Assembly (NCBI RefSeq): GCF_014284235.1
Contig: NZ_JACOGD010000004.1
Span: 310,001 to 374,000 of the forward strand
Reading direction: 5' to 3'
Origin: Cognatundibacterium curvum
Lineage (GTDB): Bacteria; Pseudomonadota; Gammaproteobacteria; Burkholderiales; Burkholderiaceae_D
Length of the DNA: 64,000 nucleotides
The position numbers and the translations under genes are program-made. How positions within the stretch are numbered: position 1 is the first letter of the stretch; the number at the start of each line of letters is the position of its first letter. The notes under the pieces are model-generated. The model was not told the origin of the DNA and ran no database searches. It saw only the letters and a list, made by a program, of their open reading frames with translations. Below, one piece after another: positions 9,084 to 18,557 of the stretch.

Positions 9084-10016
9084 TTACTCGTCTTCCGGCT
9101 CCTGCTCTTCCATTCCCGTTTGCACGCTCTTGCCCTGCCCCAGCAACACCGGCGGCACATAGGTCGCGAGCAAATGCGCACGGCTGGCCGGGGTTTCCAG
9201 GCTGATGCGACCCAAGGCACCGCTGCGGTAATCGAGCAGCAAAGTATGGGACGCTTTTTCGAAATCGAGGTCGCCGCCTTTCAATTTAAAGCCACGCTTT
9301 TTGGCAATCCCTTCCACCACAGCGACACCATCCATGCCTTCCAGCTGAAAGCCATAGCGGCTGACCAGCGATTGCGGATAATGCTGCAATAACAGCTCAG
9401 CCAGGAAAGTCGCGATCTCTTCCTCGATCAGCGCATTAATACCGATCGCATGGCTGGCAGCCAGCATCAGGCCATCGGTAGGATGCTCAATTTTCGGCCA
9501 CAACATACCCGGGGTATCGGTCAGTATCATGTTCTTACCGAGGTACAGCCTTTGCTGGGTCTTGGTCACCGCAGGCTCATCGCCCACATTCGCCACCCGC
9601 TTTTTAAGCAAGGCATTCATCAGCGTGGATTTACCCACGTTCGGAATACCCATGATCATCATGCGTAAAGGCTTAGTCGGCACGCCGCGATGCGGTGCCA
9701 GCTTGAGCGCAAAGCCAGGCACTTTAGCGACATCGGCCGGCTTCTTACAGCTCATCGCTACCGCAAACACATTTTTCTGGGCATTGAAATAATCCAGCCA
9801 GGCCTTGGTTGCCTGCGGGTCCGCCAGATCAGCCTTGTTCAAAATCTTGAGACAGGGACGCTGGCGGAAGGTGCGCAGTTGCTCAACCATAGGATTGCAA
9901 CTGGCCTGAGGGATACGTGCATCCAGCACTTCTATCACCAGATCGGTACTTTCCATGGTTTCCGCTGCCTTCTTGCGCGCAGCGTTCATGTGACCGGGGA
10001 ACCATTGTATGGACAT
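9084..10016 (-). CDS. ylqF: Ribosome biogenesis GTPase YlqF (RbgA)
   Basis: 310 residues. A circularly permuted GTPase: the G4 motif NKAD (60-63) comes before the P-loop GIPNVGKS (123-130) and DTPG (167-170). The N-terminus SIQWFPGHMNAARK and the C-terminal RNA-binding region match YlqF/RbgA, which acts late in 50S subunit assembly. Length normal. Alone in its transcription unit. Confidence 0.92.
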   Translation of the reverse strand: MSIQWFPGHMNAARKKAAETMESTDLVIEVLDARIPQASCNPMVEQLRTFRQRPCLKILNKADLADPQATKAWLDYFNAQKNVFAVAMSCKKPADVAKVPGFALKLAPHRGVPTKPLRMMIMGIPNVGKSTLMNALLKKRVANVGDEPAVTKTQQRLYLGKNMILTDTPGMLWPKIEHPTDGLMLAASHAIGINALIEEEIATFLAELLLQHYPQSLVSRYGFQLEGMDGVAVVEGIAKKRGFKLKGGDLDFEKASHTLLLDYRSGALGRISLETPASRAHLLATYVPPVLLGQGKSVQTGMEEQEPEDE

Positions 10017-10229
10017 GCTTATTCTTCTTTTTGCTAAATCAAAGCGATATTGTACGGAAGTATGCCCGGCTTATGCCTAAAAATTCCGTAAGGCATGGTA
10101 AATCAGGTGAATTGCAGGATATAGCGGCCGGTTTCATGTATTTCATTCATCGCTGGCAGCGTGAAAAACAAGCGTACACACCCATTAATTCTCAGGGTAG
10201 GCTTGATAAGGTAGCTGACAAAATTTGAG

Positions 10230-10263
10230 GTGGGTACAATTTTTCCGTTGTGATTGTACCCAC
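10230..10263. repeat. Perfect 11-bp inverted repeat
   Basis: GTGGGTACAAT (10230-10240) and its exact reverse complement (10253-10263) with a 12-base spacer. It lies just beyond the stop of the TPR pseudogene. No good T run follows on either strand, so a plain terminator is doubtful; it could be an operator or the scar of a mobile element. Confidence 0.6.
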
Positions 10264-10269
10264 TCGATC

Positions 10270-10786
10270 TCATTCAACTACAAATGGGTCTCTTTCGATG
10301 ATATCTCGCCAGATTGAATTGCGCTCTAGAGCAGGGACTTCGTTCTGATCCAGAATTGCTTGCCCAAGTGTGCGATAAAAATCGTGTCGCACCGTCTCGA
10401 TTTTCGGCAATACGGCATCAAATACCAAGCTAAAATCCCATACGCCTCTTTCAAATCCTAGTCTCAACAAGCCTTTAAGTTGGCCTAGACGTTGCTCTAA
10501 ATGACCAAGGTCTAACTCTGCCAATAAACACGCGTACAAAAAGACTTACGCTACAGTCTGTGTAGCTTCGCCTTTAGCTGATGTAATTGCACGTAGAATA
10601 AGTTGGGACGCACTATCCAGTGATGCCTTATCGTTCTTACATATCAATAGCGAAACGAAATTAGCAATAATGTTCGCATCATTTGGGGCGAGTTCCAGAG
10701 CCTTTTTATACATCAGTTCAGCAGCGTCGTAGTCCTGACGTTGATTTGCTAAGAAATTTGCGTAAATACCCGTAATGCTGGCTCAA
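10270..10786 (-). pseudogene. TPR-protein 3' fragment with in-frame stop
   Basis: Reading the minus strand from about 10786 gives a tetratricopeptide unit (YANFLANQRQDYDAAELMYK, then KALELAPNDANIIANF) that runs into an in-frame TAA near 10548 and then continues in the same frame for about 90 more codons (ELDLGHLEQRLGQLKGLL...) to the stop at 10270. The downstream part resembles the helical C-terminus found after TPR repeats in large bacterial TPR proteins. The 5' part is missing: just upstream the same strand carries the truncated end of a different giant gene in another frame. So this is the broken tail of a TPR gene, left by a rearrangement. Confidence 0.7.
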
Positions 10787-13700
10787 GACCAATGGGTTGA
10801 AAGCGACTGGCTTGCCTGCTGTGACCGTCATCGCGACATTGTCTGAGGTGACGACAGGCGCATGGTTGACATGACTTACATGCAAAGTAACGGTCGCCTG
10901 ATTAGACACGCGACCATCGACGGTGGTGGTGTAGCTGAAGCTGTCGTTGCCATAGAAATGCGCGGCGGGCACATAGCTGATCGTGCCGTCTGCGTTGATG
11001 CTGATACTGCCGTGCGCAGGCTGGCTGACGATGTTCAGTTGGGCCGCGCTGCTAGCAACACCGCCACCCAGCAGATCATTGCTGAGGACATCGATGGTCG
11101 CGGTCGCATCTTCCTTGCTGCTGACTTCGTCATCAAAGGCCACTGGGTCTTGCACCAGTTTGATGTCACGCAGTGAGACATGACTATTCTGTATGCCAAA
11201 GCCCATCAGGTCGAACGACAGGCTGACTGGTGTGCCGGTGACTAAACCATTGCCATTATTCACCGCTTGCTGCAGATCGACAAAGTAGGTATCGCTGCCA
11301 TCGGCGTTGTGCACTTTGCGTACCGAACTGGCCTTATGCTCCGTGCCATCGCTTTGGATGTTTAAGATCGCATCGCTCAGGCTCAAGCCGTCTGTGCCGA
11401 CTACCGACGCGCCTGTGTTGGCATTCAGCAGCGCGACTTCAAAGGCATCATCCGGGCCAGACTCAGAACCGTCTTCATCAACGCCGTTGCTTTGCATGCC
11501 GTTATTGGCGACGGTGAAGCTTAAGTAGCGGTCACCTTGTTTGATTGCGAAGGATTGGGTGAGGTGGGCGTTTGCCTGATTACTTTCACCCAGGGTGATG
11601 GTAGCGTTATTGGACCTGACATCACCAAGGGTTTGCCAGTCTTTACTGTTTTGACTCAGGGTATTGTTGACTGCGGTTTCTTTTTGCGCAGCCTGGTTAG
11701 CATTGGCAGATCCCAGGCTAGCTGTCAGGTCGACACGTGACACCAGCTGCGTTTGATCAGTATCCAAGACCCAACCATATTCAGCGCGGCGGAGTCGGTA
11801 CCAGGACATCAAGCTCACATTAGAAACCGGCAAGCCGGATGCAGTTGGATCAACTGGCGTTTGTTTCAAGGCCGCGACCAGACGGGCCATCAAGCTTAAT
11901 TCGTCCGGACTCGGCAAACGACGCTCACCGGGCTGCAGACTGGCAGCCATGAAATCGCCATCATCGCCACTGTGTTCTATGCCCAGAGCATGACCGTATT
12001 CATGCAAGAGCACGGAGAGCATATCCATCTTACCATCGGCGGCTGAACCTGCTTTGGCGATCCAGACATCGGGATTCGAGGTCGGCAAGAACTCGTCGTT
12101 TTGATCTGGGGTGTTATCGATGAACCAACCGTGGCCTGCGGCGTTGCTGTCTAGCGTGATTTGGGCGGTGCTGCCGGTGCCTGTGGTTTGGCCTACGGCG
12201 GAGCCGCTTAGGTCACCCCAACCAGTAATGGCAGAACTGGCGTTAGCAAGTACGATATTCAAATCAGACGATCCGCCTAAGTTGAACCAGTTGAAATAAC
12301 CGTCGGTATTCGTCTCACCTTTTGCAGGCACACCCGGTTCATCGACAATCGGCCAGGTAATCTTCCGTGAACCGCAATAGTGTTTGACGAAAGCATAATA
12401 ATCTGTCTTTTCTGCGAGTAAGCGGGTATATTCTTTCTTTGGTAAAACATTGATGAAATAGACTAACGTTCTGGAGATTGCATTCCCTTTTAAGTCCTTG
12501 CCGCTCACTAAAACTTCGACACGGTCTTTGCCTACAAAATTAGGATTGGGTGCATACCATGGATCCCCCCCATCTTCCGATACCATTTTGCCATGGTCAG
12601 GGTTGCGAATAACCTTGACTTTTATACCCATCCTCCATTCACCGAGCCTGTCTAAGCCGTCACCAGATGGCCCAGAAACACCATCCAAAAATTTCTTCGG
12701 TAAAAAATCCTCCATATACTGACTATAAAACAAAGGAATCTGTTTACCTTTTTCTTGAAATTCACAGACGCCATAACGGGTTCCATGAAGTGCAGGAGTG
12801 GTAGCTGCCGCCACATTTTCCATGTTATTGAGGGAGAATGGCTCTGTATTGGGTAAGTCCATAAACAACATATCGATGTCTCCAGCTTGAATATTAAAAT
12901 CCGCTTTTAGCGCCGCCGATAAAGCCTCACGACCTGAAGACATAGCAAAGCTTGATTGTTCTGCCAATAGAAGGCTGCCTGCTTCGCCAATGCGCTTGGC
13001 ATCACGCTTCATTAATGTAATACCAAAGCGGTTATTGTAGTCGCCCTGATTAACGGCTTTTAATCCGATATCGCCTAGTAACGCTCTCATATTTCCGTAG
13101 GTATTTCCAGCCTCTACCACGCTTTTTGCATGAACATAATGGTCACGCCTATCTTTGGCAGGCTTAGGGGCAGCAGTCGCCTCCCGTTTATTAATTTTGT
13201 CGATAGATTCTTGGTAAAGACCATCCATATTTTTAGAGAGAGATTTGAGGTTCAAATCATTTTTCTTGGCAAACCGCCAGTACCAGACACCCGACTTGGC
13301 CGCCAACATTAGATTTTTGCCGGTTTCCAACTGTTCATAACCTTCTTTCTCCAGAAAGTTGTATTGGACGGCTCTTAATTGAACATCCCTGAGTGCTGGA
13401 TACGCATCTTTACTGGTGATGGTGTAATTACCCGCACTATCTGCTTTCACGTATTCAGTTGCCTTGCCCTTCGACAATTTTGGGTTTGGTTCAAATGTGG
13501 CACGCACCCACCAATTTGGCTCGGTTTTACCGGTTACCGTGAGTTGCCCGGTTGTTTGATTACGTGTCACAAAAGCCTGTTTATCCGTTTCGGGGTTCAT
13601 TCCTCGTGGATGCGCAGTTGAGTCCTTCTGCAGGCCAAGCCATTCATTGAGGGAGGGCTTCCATTCATCTAGAATTCCATCGGGTTTAACGTAATTCCCA

Positions 13701-16186
13701 AAGGTAGCGTTTTCATAGGTATCTCTATTTGTCAGTTGCAAAATACCCCGGCCCCTCTTGAGCGGATCTGTAAAATTCCCAGTTTGTGCAGTAGTTCGTA
13801 GTCCGCCAGTTTCTTGTGCCACATTGGCTAAAAACACTGCCAACAATTTAGGTGTATTAATATCACCAGATGCCAACGCTTTATTGATCGTCTCCACCCA
13901 CGGCGTGACCATTGCCTCAGTACTGTTTAATATCGCAGCCAGACTCCTGGCATCAAAGCTTGTATCAAGATCGCCCTTATCGGCTTTACTACCAATCAAC
14001 AGACCATCTCTTTTAATCAACCCATTCGCCTGCGTACCATCGCCGAATAACAGTTTTTGAATTTCTTTTTTATCGGTACCGCCTGATTTAATCAGCTGTA
14101 ACTGTTCATCAAGCGATCCATTATTTGCCACAGTATCATTTTGTGTGGCGGAATACACCGTCAAGAAATCTTTTAAGGCTTCGGCCTTGTTGTTCGGATT
14201 ATTTACCGCCGGATTTACTTTGTTGACGTATTTGAGCAGATCAGCCAATTGTGTAGCGCGTTGCGTATCCCAGGTGCCAACACCCGTTTGTTTTATACGA
14301 TTACGCTCTTGCAACAAATATTTGAGACGCTCTTGAGGTGTGGCATCACTTGTATTTTTAGCCACAACATTTTTCAAGTCATAGCTATCGGCTGCGGAAA
14401 GTCCAATTAAAAACTCTTCGTCATACAATTTATTTTGAATCGCAGATGAAATGTATTTCTCATTGATACCTAAATCTAATTGCGCACCTAATGAACCTGC
14501 TCCCTTAAACCAGAGGGGCGTTCTTCCCTGCACTTTGGCGGCATATTGACCGGCAACCATTAAGTCATATACCCAACTTGTTCCCAGCGTTTTGTTTTCT
14601 CCAGTGGTTTTATTCACCCAGCCATTGAGCTGATCCGGTTTCGCATCGCCAGAAAAACCAGTGAATTTCATCCAATGCGGCGCATTAAACGCATTGAGCC
14701 AGTTTTCTAAATCACTGCCCTTCTTCACTTCCACTGGCGTTGGTGGCCCCTCTGGCGCCTTCACGACAGTTTTCTTTCCGACTTTTTCTGTCACGGCAGG
14801 CTTACTACCTTCTTTTGCATCATATTCAGTTTTTCCTGCGACGATTTGCCTGAACATTCTTAAATCAACTTCTTCTTTACTATCCAACTTACCATCAACT
14901 GTTACTTCGCCTGCGCCATTAACAGCCGCCGCGGCAACGCCATATCCTAAATACTGCAGACGCTGCTCAACCCGGTAAACATCCAGCGTATTGGTCGAAC
15001 CAACTTTGACATCACCAGACAATTTGAAGGCGCTATAGCCAGGTTTTTTCAAGTCACGATCACCAAAGAAAATCGTATCTTTCGCTTCGGCGAAATCATT
15101 CGCGGTAACAGTTACGTTTGCCGTGCCAGAGCCCTTTGCGATTTTTGCTTTTCCATTTCCTGGATCAACATCCTTCTTCAACTGGTAGGTGATAAGGAAG
15201 CTTTCCGACATACCCCCTTTGATGTTCTCTCCCTTCCGTAATCGTTCAACGACGGTATCACCCGTATGGTTACCGCTTTTTTTCTCTGTAGCTTTTTGCA
15301 TGAGATTGGCTGCCATAAAGAGCCGGCCTTCATCTTTAAACGTCGCATCTTTTCCATTTTTATCCTGGGAGATGGGTTCCAACTTATCATTGGTCACCAA
15401 GGTAAATGCGCGTTCATCTTTCTTTGACACATCGGTCAATTTTGTTTTTTTATTTGCCACAAAATTAAAATTATCGATGTTATCTATAATCTCTTGAATT
15501 TGTGCATTCTTTTGATTGATCAGGGCTTTTTCTGCATCTGTCAATTTGGGACCAGGCTTAGGCAAACCGAGCAATTCATGAGCAATCATCCGTTTGAGAT
15601 CGACCTCAATGACATCGCCCAAATTACCCTCAACTTTCACAACAACAGGTTCCGGATCAAAATACGTCCCAATAGGCACACCCGCTCCCGCGTCAACCCG
15701 TTGTTCATTGTTGATCGTGTCGTTTTGCTGATCCGTGAATTTGATGTGATGAATTTCCCTTTCTTTGTCTGTCATCGCTAAGGCCGCATCGATGATGGCA
15801 CCGACGTTCCACACATGGGTTTGGTGTTCCTTTTGGACATTGGGGTTATCGGTTCCGTATCCGCCATACAGTTGGCCGAGCAAGACTTTGCCGTCTTCAG
15901 AGACGCTCAGATTACGGATGCCATAGCCGTCCAGTGGCAGGGTCGCACCCAGGAATTTGGGGCTACCCTTTTTGCCGAACGGGTCTTGGATGATGCCGAG
16001 TTTGCCACCGACGGCGACTTTCTTGGCGCTGACACTGCCTCCCACCAGAATGGGGGAGCCACCTGGGGTCCACAGGAAGCTAGGTGGTTCAAACATGGCC
16101 CTGTAGTAGGGGTCGTTGTAGTTGAAGTTGTCATCGGCAACGATGGCGTATTCGACGCCATCTTTTTCAATCTCACCCCTGATCAT
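10718..16186 (-). CDS. Fragment of a giant secreted multidomain enzyme (GH19-like + matrixin-like protease + cadherin-like repeats), cut at both ends
   Basis: About 1,820 codons without a stop, but neither end looks native. Domains from N to C: a beta-propeller-like piece (15.8-16.18 kb; NLSVSEDGKVLLGQLYGGYG), a low-GC stretch, a peptidoglycan-binding-like segment (near 14.9 kb; VEQRLQYLGYG), a GH19 chitinase/lysozyme-like core (near 13.7-13.9 kb; VAQETGG and GRGILQLTNRDTY), an Ig-like segment, a metzincin zinc site HEYGHALGIEH with a Met-turn-like FMAASL (about 11.95-12.0 kb), and a VCBS/tandem-95 cadherin-like repeat (10.86-11.15 kb). ATG 16186 has no ribosome site; the frame stays open to 16366 only by reading antisense through an Rhs copy. 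The last ~20 codons are a frame-shifted reading of the TPR fragment. Probably not expressed as a functional protein. Confidence 0.65.
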   Translation of the reverse strand: MIRGEIEKDGVEYAIVADDNFNYNDPYYRAMFEPPSFLWTPGGSPILVGGSVSAKKVAVGGKLGIIQDPFGKKGSPKFLGATLPLDGYGIRNLSVSEDGKVLLGQLYGGYGTDNPNVQKEHQTHVWNVGAIIDAALAMTDKEREIHHIKFTDQQNDTINNEQRVDAGAGVPIGTYFDPEPVVVKVEGNLGDVIEVDLKRMIAHELLGLPKPGPKLTDAEKALINQKNAQIQEIIDNIDNFNFVANKKTKLTDVSKKDERAFTLVTNDKLEPISQDKNGKDATFKDEGRLFMAANLMQKATEKKSGNHTGDTVVERLRKGENIKGGMSESFLITYQLKKDVDPGNGKAKIAKGSGTANVTVTANDFAEAKDTIFFGDRDLKKPGYSAFKLSGDVKVGSTNTLDVYRVEQRLQYLGYGVAAAAVNGAGEVTVDGKLDSKEEVDLRMFRQIVAGKTEYDAKEGSKPAVTEKVGKKTVVKAPEGPPTPVEVKKGSDLENWLNAFNAPHWMKFTGFSGDAKPDQLNGWVNKTTGENKTLGTSWVYDLMVAGQYAAKVQGRTPLWFKGAGSLGAQLDLGINEKYISSAIQNKLYDEEFLIGLSAADSYDLKNVVAKNTSDATPQERLKYLLQERNRIKQTGVGTWDTQRATQLADLLKYVNKVNPAVNNPNNKAEALKDFLTVYSATQNDTVANNGSLDEQLQLIKSGGTDKKEIQKLLFGDGTQANGLIKRDGLLIGSKADKGDLDTSFDARSLAAILNSTEAMVTPWVETINKALASGDINTPKLLAVFLANVAQETGGLRTTAQTGNFTDPLKRGRGILQLTNRDTYENATFGNYVKPDGILDEWKPSLNEWLGLQKDSTAHPRGMNPETDKQAFVTRNQTTGQLTVTGKTEPNWWVRATFEPNPKLSKGKATEYVKADSAGNYTITSKDAYPALRDVQLRAVQYNFLEKEGYEQLETGKNLMLAAKSGVWYWRFAKKNDLNLKSLSKNMDGLYQESIDKINKREATAAPKPAKDRRDHYVHAKSVVEAGNTYGNMRALLGDIGLKAVNQGDYNNRFGITLMKRDAKRIGEAGSLLLAEQSSFAMSSGREALSAALKADFNIQAGDIDMLFMDLPNTEPFSLNNMENVAAATTPALHGTRYGVCEFQEKGKQIPLFYSQYMEDFLPKKFLDGVSGPSGDGLDRLGEWRMGIKVKVIRNPDHGKMVSEDGGDPWYAPNPNFVGKDRVEVLVSGKDLKGNAISRTLVYFINVLPKKEYTRLLAEKTDYYAFVKHYCGSRKITWPIVDEPGVPAKGETNTDGYFNWFNLGGSSDLNIVLANASSAITGWGDLSGSAVGQTTGTGSTAQITLDSNAAGHGWFIDNTPDQNDEFLPTSNPDVWIAKAGSAADGKMDMLSVLLHEYGHALGIEHSGDDGDFMAASLQPGERRLPSPDELSLMARLVAALKQTPVDPTASGLPVSNVSLMSWYRLRRAEYGWVLDTDQTQLVSRVDLTASLGSANANQAAQKETAVNNTLSQNSKDWQTLGDVRSNNATITLGESNQANAHLTQSFAIKQGDRYLSFTVANNGMQSNGVDEDGSESGPDDAFEVALLNANTGASVVGTDGLSLSDAILNIQSDGTEHKASSVRKVHNADGSDTYFVDLQQAVNNGNGLVTGTPVSLSFDLMGFGIQNSHVSLRDIKLVQDPVAFDDEVSSKEDATATIDVLSNDLLGGGVASSAAQLNIVSQPAHGSISINADGTISYVPAAHFYGNDSFSYTTTVDGRVSNQATVTLHVSHVNHAPVVTSDNVAMTVTAGKPVAFNPLVLSQHYGYLRKFLSKSTSGLRRC

Positions 16187-17198
16187 TAACGTCATCAATA
16201 ACAACCCACCTGTCATCAGCCTTACGGCCAGTCCGCTCAATAGCACGGCCCCTGCCAGAATTACCCTGACTGCCAATGCCAGTGACAGTGATGGCACCAT
16301 CAGTAAAGTGGATTTCTTTAACGGCACAACTAACATCGCCAGCCTGACCCAGCCACCTTTCACCACACAATGGAATAATGTCCCTGCAGGCAGCTACACC
16401 CTGACGGCAACAGCCACGGATAATCTCGGTGCCAGTACCATCTCATCACCTGTGACCATCACCGTCACCAGCCACGTAGCAAAAGTGTTTGATATCCACA
16501 CCGATCATCTCAACACCCCCAGAGTCATCACGGACAGTAACGGCAACCCAGTCTGGCGCTGGGATAGTGCCCCCTTCGGCGAAACCCTGCCGGACGAGAA
16601 TCCGCAAAAGACAGGCAGCACCCGCAACTTCGTTTTTAATCTGCGTTTTGCGGGGCAGTACTTCGACCGTGAAACGAATTTGCACTATAACTATTTCAGG
16701 GATTATGATCCGCAGACGGGGCGGTATATTCAGAGTGATCCGATTGGGCTACAAGGTGGGATAAATACTTATGGGTATGTGGCAGGGAATCCGGTTGGGT
16801 TGATTGACCCCATGGGTCTTCAGGCGCCACCTGAATTATATGATTTCCTTAAAAAGACTTTTCCCAATTTTCCAGAAAAACCTGTAAATCCATATGGCAG
16901 TTGTATGGTTAGATGTATACCGGCAAAAACAGTACTAGGGGATTTGGGCGGTCGAGCAGTTGGTGCAGCAGCAGGTAAGATGGCAGGCAGTTCAAATGTC
17001 AGTGTTGTGTACGTTGGAGAAGCAATATCTGATATAAAATCGGTAATGACATCGAAAATTGGATTGATTGTAGGTGGCTACTTAACCTATCAGGCTTGTC
17101 AGACAATTTGCGACCCAAAACCCTCATGTCCAGAACCACCTGTCAATAGGCCTGACAATCCAAATTGGCCAAAACTTCCACCAATGCCATTTCCATAA
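16122..17198 (+). CDS. Orphan Rhs C-terminal cassette 1 (Ig-like + Rhs core + variable tip)
   Basis: Homology to Rhs begins about 16168, where the giant-gene fragment on the other strand ends; the ATG at 16122 is inside that fragment, so this is a displaced 3' piece, not a full rhs gene. It encodes a bacterial Ig-like domain (ISLTASPL ... ITVTS), then the Rhs repeat-associated core (HTDHLNTPR, YNYFRDYDPQTGRYIQSDPI) ending DPMGL near 16820. The variable tip after it (about 125 residues) has Gly/Ala-rich hydrophobic segments, a few cysteines and a Pro-rich end; I do not recognise its activity. In Rhs proteins such tips are usually toxins released into target cells. A 55-residue membrane-protein gene follows after 18 bp. 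Confidence 0.7.
   Translation: MKLSSATMAYSTPSFSISPLIINVINNNPPVISLTASPLNSTAPARITLTANASDSDGTISKVDFFNGTTNIASLTQPPFTTQWNNVPAGSYTLTATATDNLGASTISSPVTITVTSHVAKVFDIHTDHLNTPRVITDSNGNPVWRWDSAPFGETLPDENPQKTGSTRNFVFNLRFAGQYFDRETNLHYNYFRDYDPQTGRYIQSDPIGLQGGINTYGYVAGNPVGLIDPMGLQAPPELYDFLKKTFPNFPEKPVNPYGSCMVRCIPAKTVLGDLGGRAVGAAAGKMAGSSNVSVVYVGEAISDIKSVMTSKIGLIVGGYLTYQACQTICDPKPSCPEPPVNRPDNPNWPKLPPMPFP
16168..16822 (+). repeat. Rhs core repeat, copy 1
   Basis: Nearly identical to 17525-18183 across the Ig-like domain and Rhs core. The match starts at the shared CCCCTGATCAT and ends where the tips diverge. Copy 2 has a 6-bp insertion (one extra Asp-Ser) relative to this copy. Confidence 0.85.
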
Positions 17199-17216
17199 AA
17201 TAAATATTGAAGCGCC

Positions 17217-17384
17217 ATGAACTGGAGCAAAATTTTTGAGTTTATAACCGCCATATATGGCGTAGTCGCGGCTATATGCTTAATTTACCTACCATTTGCC
17301 TCTCTTGAGGGAACAATAATAGTCTTCATTATTTTCCTGCCCGGAATTGCAATTTACATAATTTTGAAATTCAAGAATAAATAG
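17217..17384 (+). CDS. Small two-TM membrane protein, candidate Rhs immunity protein
   Basis: A 55-codon gene starting ATG 17217, 18 bp behind the stop of the first Rhs tip. The product begins MNWSKIFEFITAIYGVVAA and contains two hydrophobic helices (about residues 8-28 and 32-50) with a lysine-rich end (KFKNK). Position directly after an Rhs tip is where cognate immunity genes sit, and membrane immunity proteins are known for tips that act on or cross membranes; the pairing is inference. No family recognised. Confidence 0.55.
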   Translation: MNWSKIFEFITAIYGVVAAICLIYLPFASLEGTIIVFIIFLPGIAIYIILKFKNK

Positions 17385-17417
17385 CATGCGTAGGGAGCAG
17401 TGAGTTTCATCTATTGC
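17384..17417. repeat. Inter-cassette repeat, copy a
   Basis: A 34-base segment right after the first candidate immunity gene. It starts GCATGC and ends with a CTATTGC block; 18933-18964 after the second candidate immunity gene matches it with one 2-base gap and four mismatches in the aligned remainder. Confidence 0.6.
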
Positions 17418-17469
17418 GTTATAAGAAGTTCGGGATTACACCTTAACGCGTTGCTTTCATCGCTTAGAT

Positions 17470-18547
17470 TTATACGAACACAATCAGGACCGCTAAAGCC
17501 ACTAACAGCGCAGGCAACACCAGCACCAGCTCGCCCCTGATCATCAGCGTCATCAATAACAACCCACCTTTCATCAGCCTGACGGCCAGCCCGCTCAATA
17601 GCGCGGCCCCTGCCAGCATTACCCTGACTGCCAATGCCAGTGACAGTGACAGTGATGGCACCATCAGCAAAGTGGATTTCTTTAACGGCACAACTAACAT
17701 CGCCAGCCTGACCCAGCCACCTTTCACCACACAATGGAATAATGTCTCTGCAGGCAGCTACACCCTGACCGCAACAGCCACGGATAACCTGGGTGCCAGT
17801 ACCGTCTCATCACCTGTGATCATCACCGTCACCAGCCACGTAGCAAAAGTGTTTGATATCCACACCGATCATCTCAACACCCCCAGAGTCATCACTGACA
17901 GTAACGGCACCCCGGTCTGGCGCTGGGACAGTGCTCCCTTCGGCGAAACCCTGCCGGACGAGAATCCACAAAAGACAGGCAGCACCAGTAACTTTGTTTT
18001 TAATCTGCGCTTTGCGGGGCAATACTTCGACCGCGAAACGAATTTGCACTATAACTATTTCAGAGATTATGATCCGCAGACGGGACGGTATATTCAGAGT
18101 GATCCGATTGGGTTGCGGGGTGGCTTGAACGCCTACCTTTTCGATGACGCAAACCCGATCAGCAACACAGATCCGCTTGGATTATCGACCTACCAATGCA
18201 TACGAGGCTTAGGTCAGAAACCCGGAGGGTATGTTTCACCTGACAATATCACTCATCATCAGTACAGTTGCATTGTGTTCCCAAATGGGACTTCCATTTG
18301 CGGAGGACAAGGACCGAGCGGCAACCCTATAAGTAGCCCTGGAAAACCGACAACGCCTGACGAAGACTACTTCGATAAAAATTCTTGCAAAAAGACTCAA
18401 GATGACAATCAGTGCTTTGAGAAGTGTATGCAAAATGAGTGGTCGAAGCCACGTCCTTGGTATAGCGTTATTCCAAGCATGGGCACACAATGCCAACAAT
18501 ATGACAACAATGCAAACGCAACTTGCAGAAAAAAATGTGGCTTATAG
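17470..18547 (+). CDS. Orphan Rhs C-terminal cassette 2 with Cys-rich tip
   Basis: Second displaced Rhs 3' end; the frame opens after a TAG near 17464 and has no credible start (first ATG would be GTG/ATG inside the Ig-like domain near 17672). The Ig-like domain and Rhs core are almost identical to cassette 1 and end DPLGL near 18183. The tip (about 120 residues) is entirely different: rich in cysteine (about ten, as in CIRGLGQKPGG, KNSCKKTQDDNQCFEKC, CRKKCGL). Paired cysteines suggest a disulfide-held or metal-binding fold. Unknown activity. A three-TM protein gene follows after 10 bp. Confidence 0.7.
17525..18183 (+). repeat. Rhs core repeat, copy 2
   Basis: Second copy of the Ig-like plus Rhs core segment (compare 16168-16822), differing by scattered substitutions and one 6-bp insertion. 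Confidence 0.85.
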
Positions 18548-18557
18548 TGAGGAAAAA

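Noticed and set aside
16187-16366. N-terminal 60 codons of the giant minus-strand frame
   Set aside because: This stretch is the antisense of the Rhs Ig-like domain, and the same hydrophobic sequence appears antisense to Rhs copy 2. It is not a signal peptide of the giant protein.
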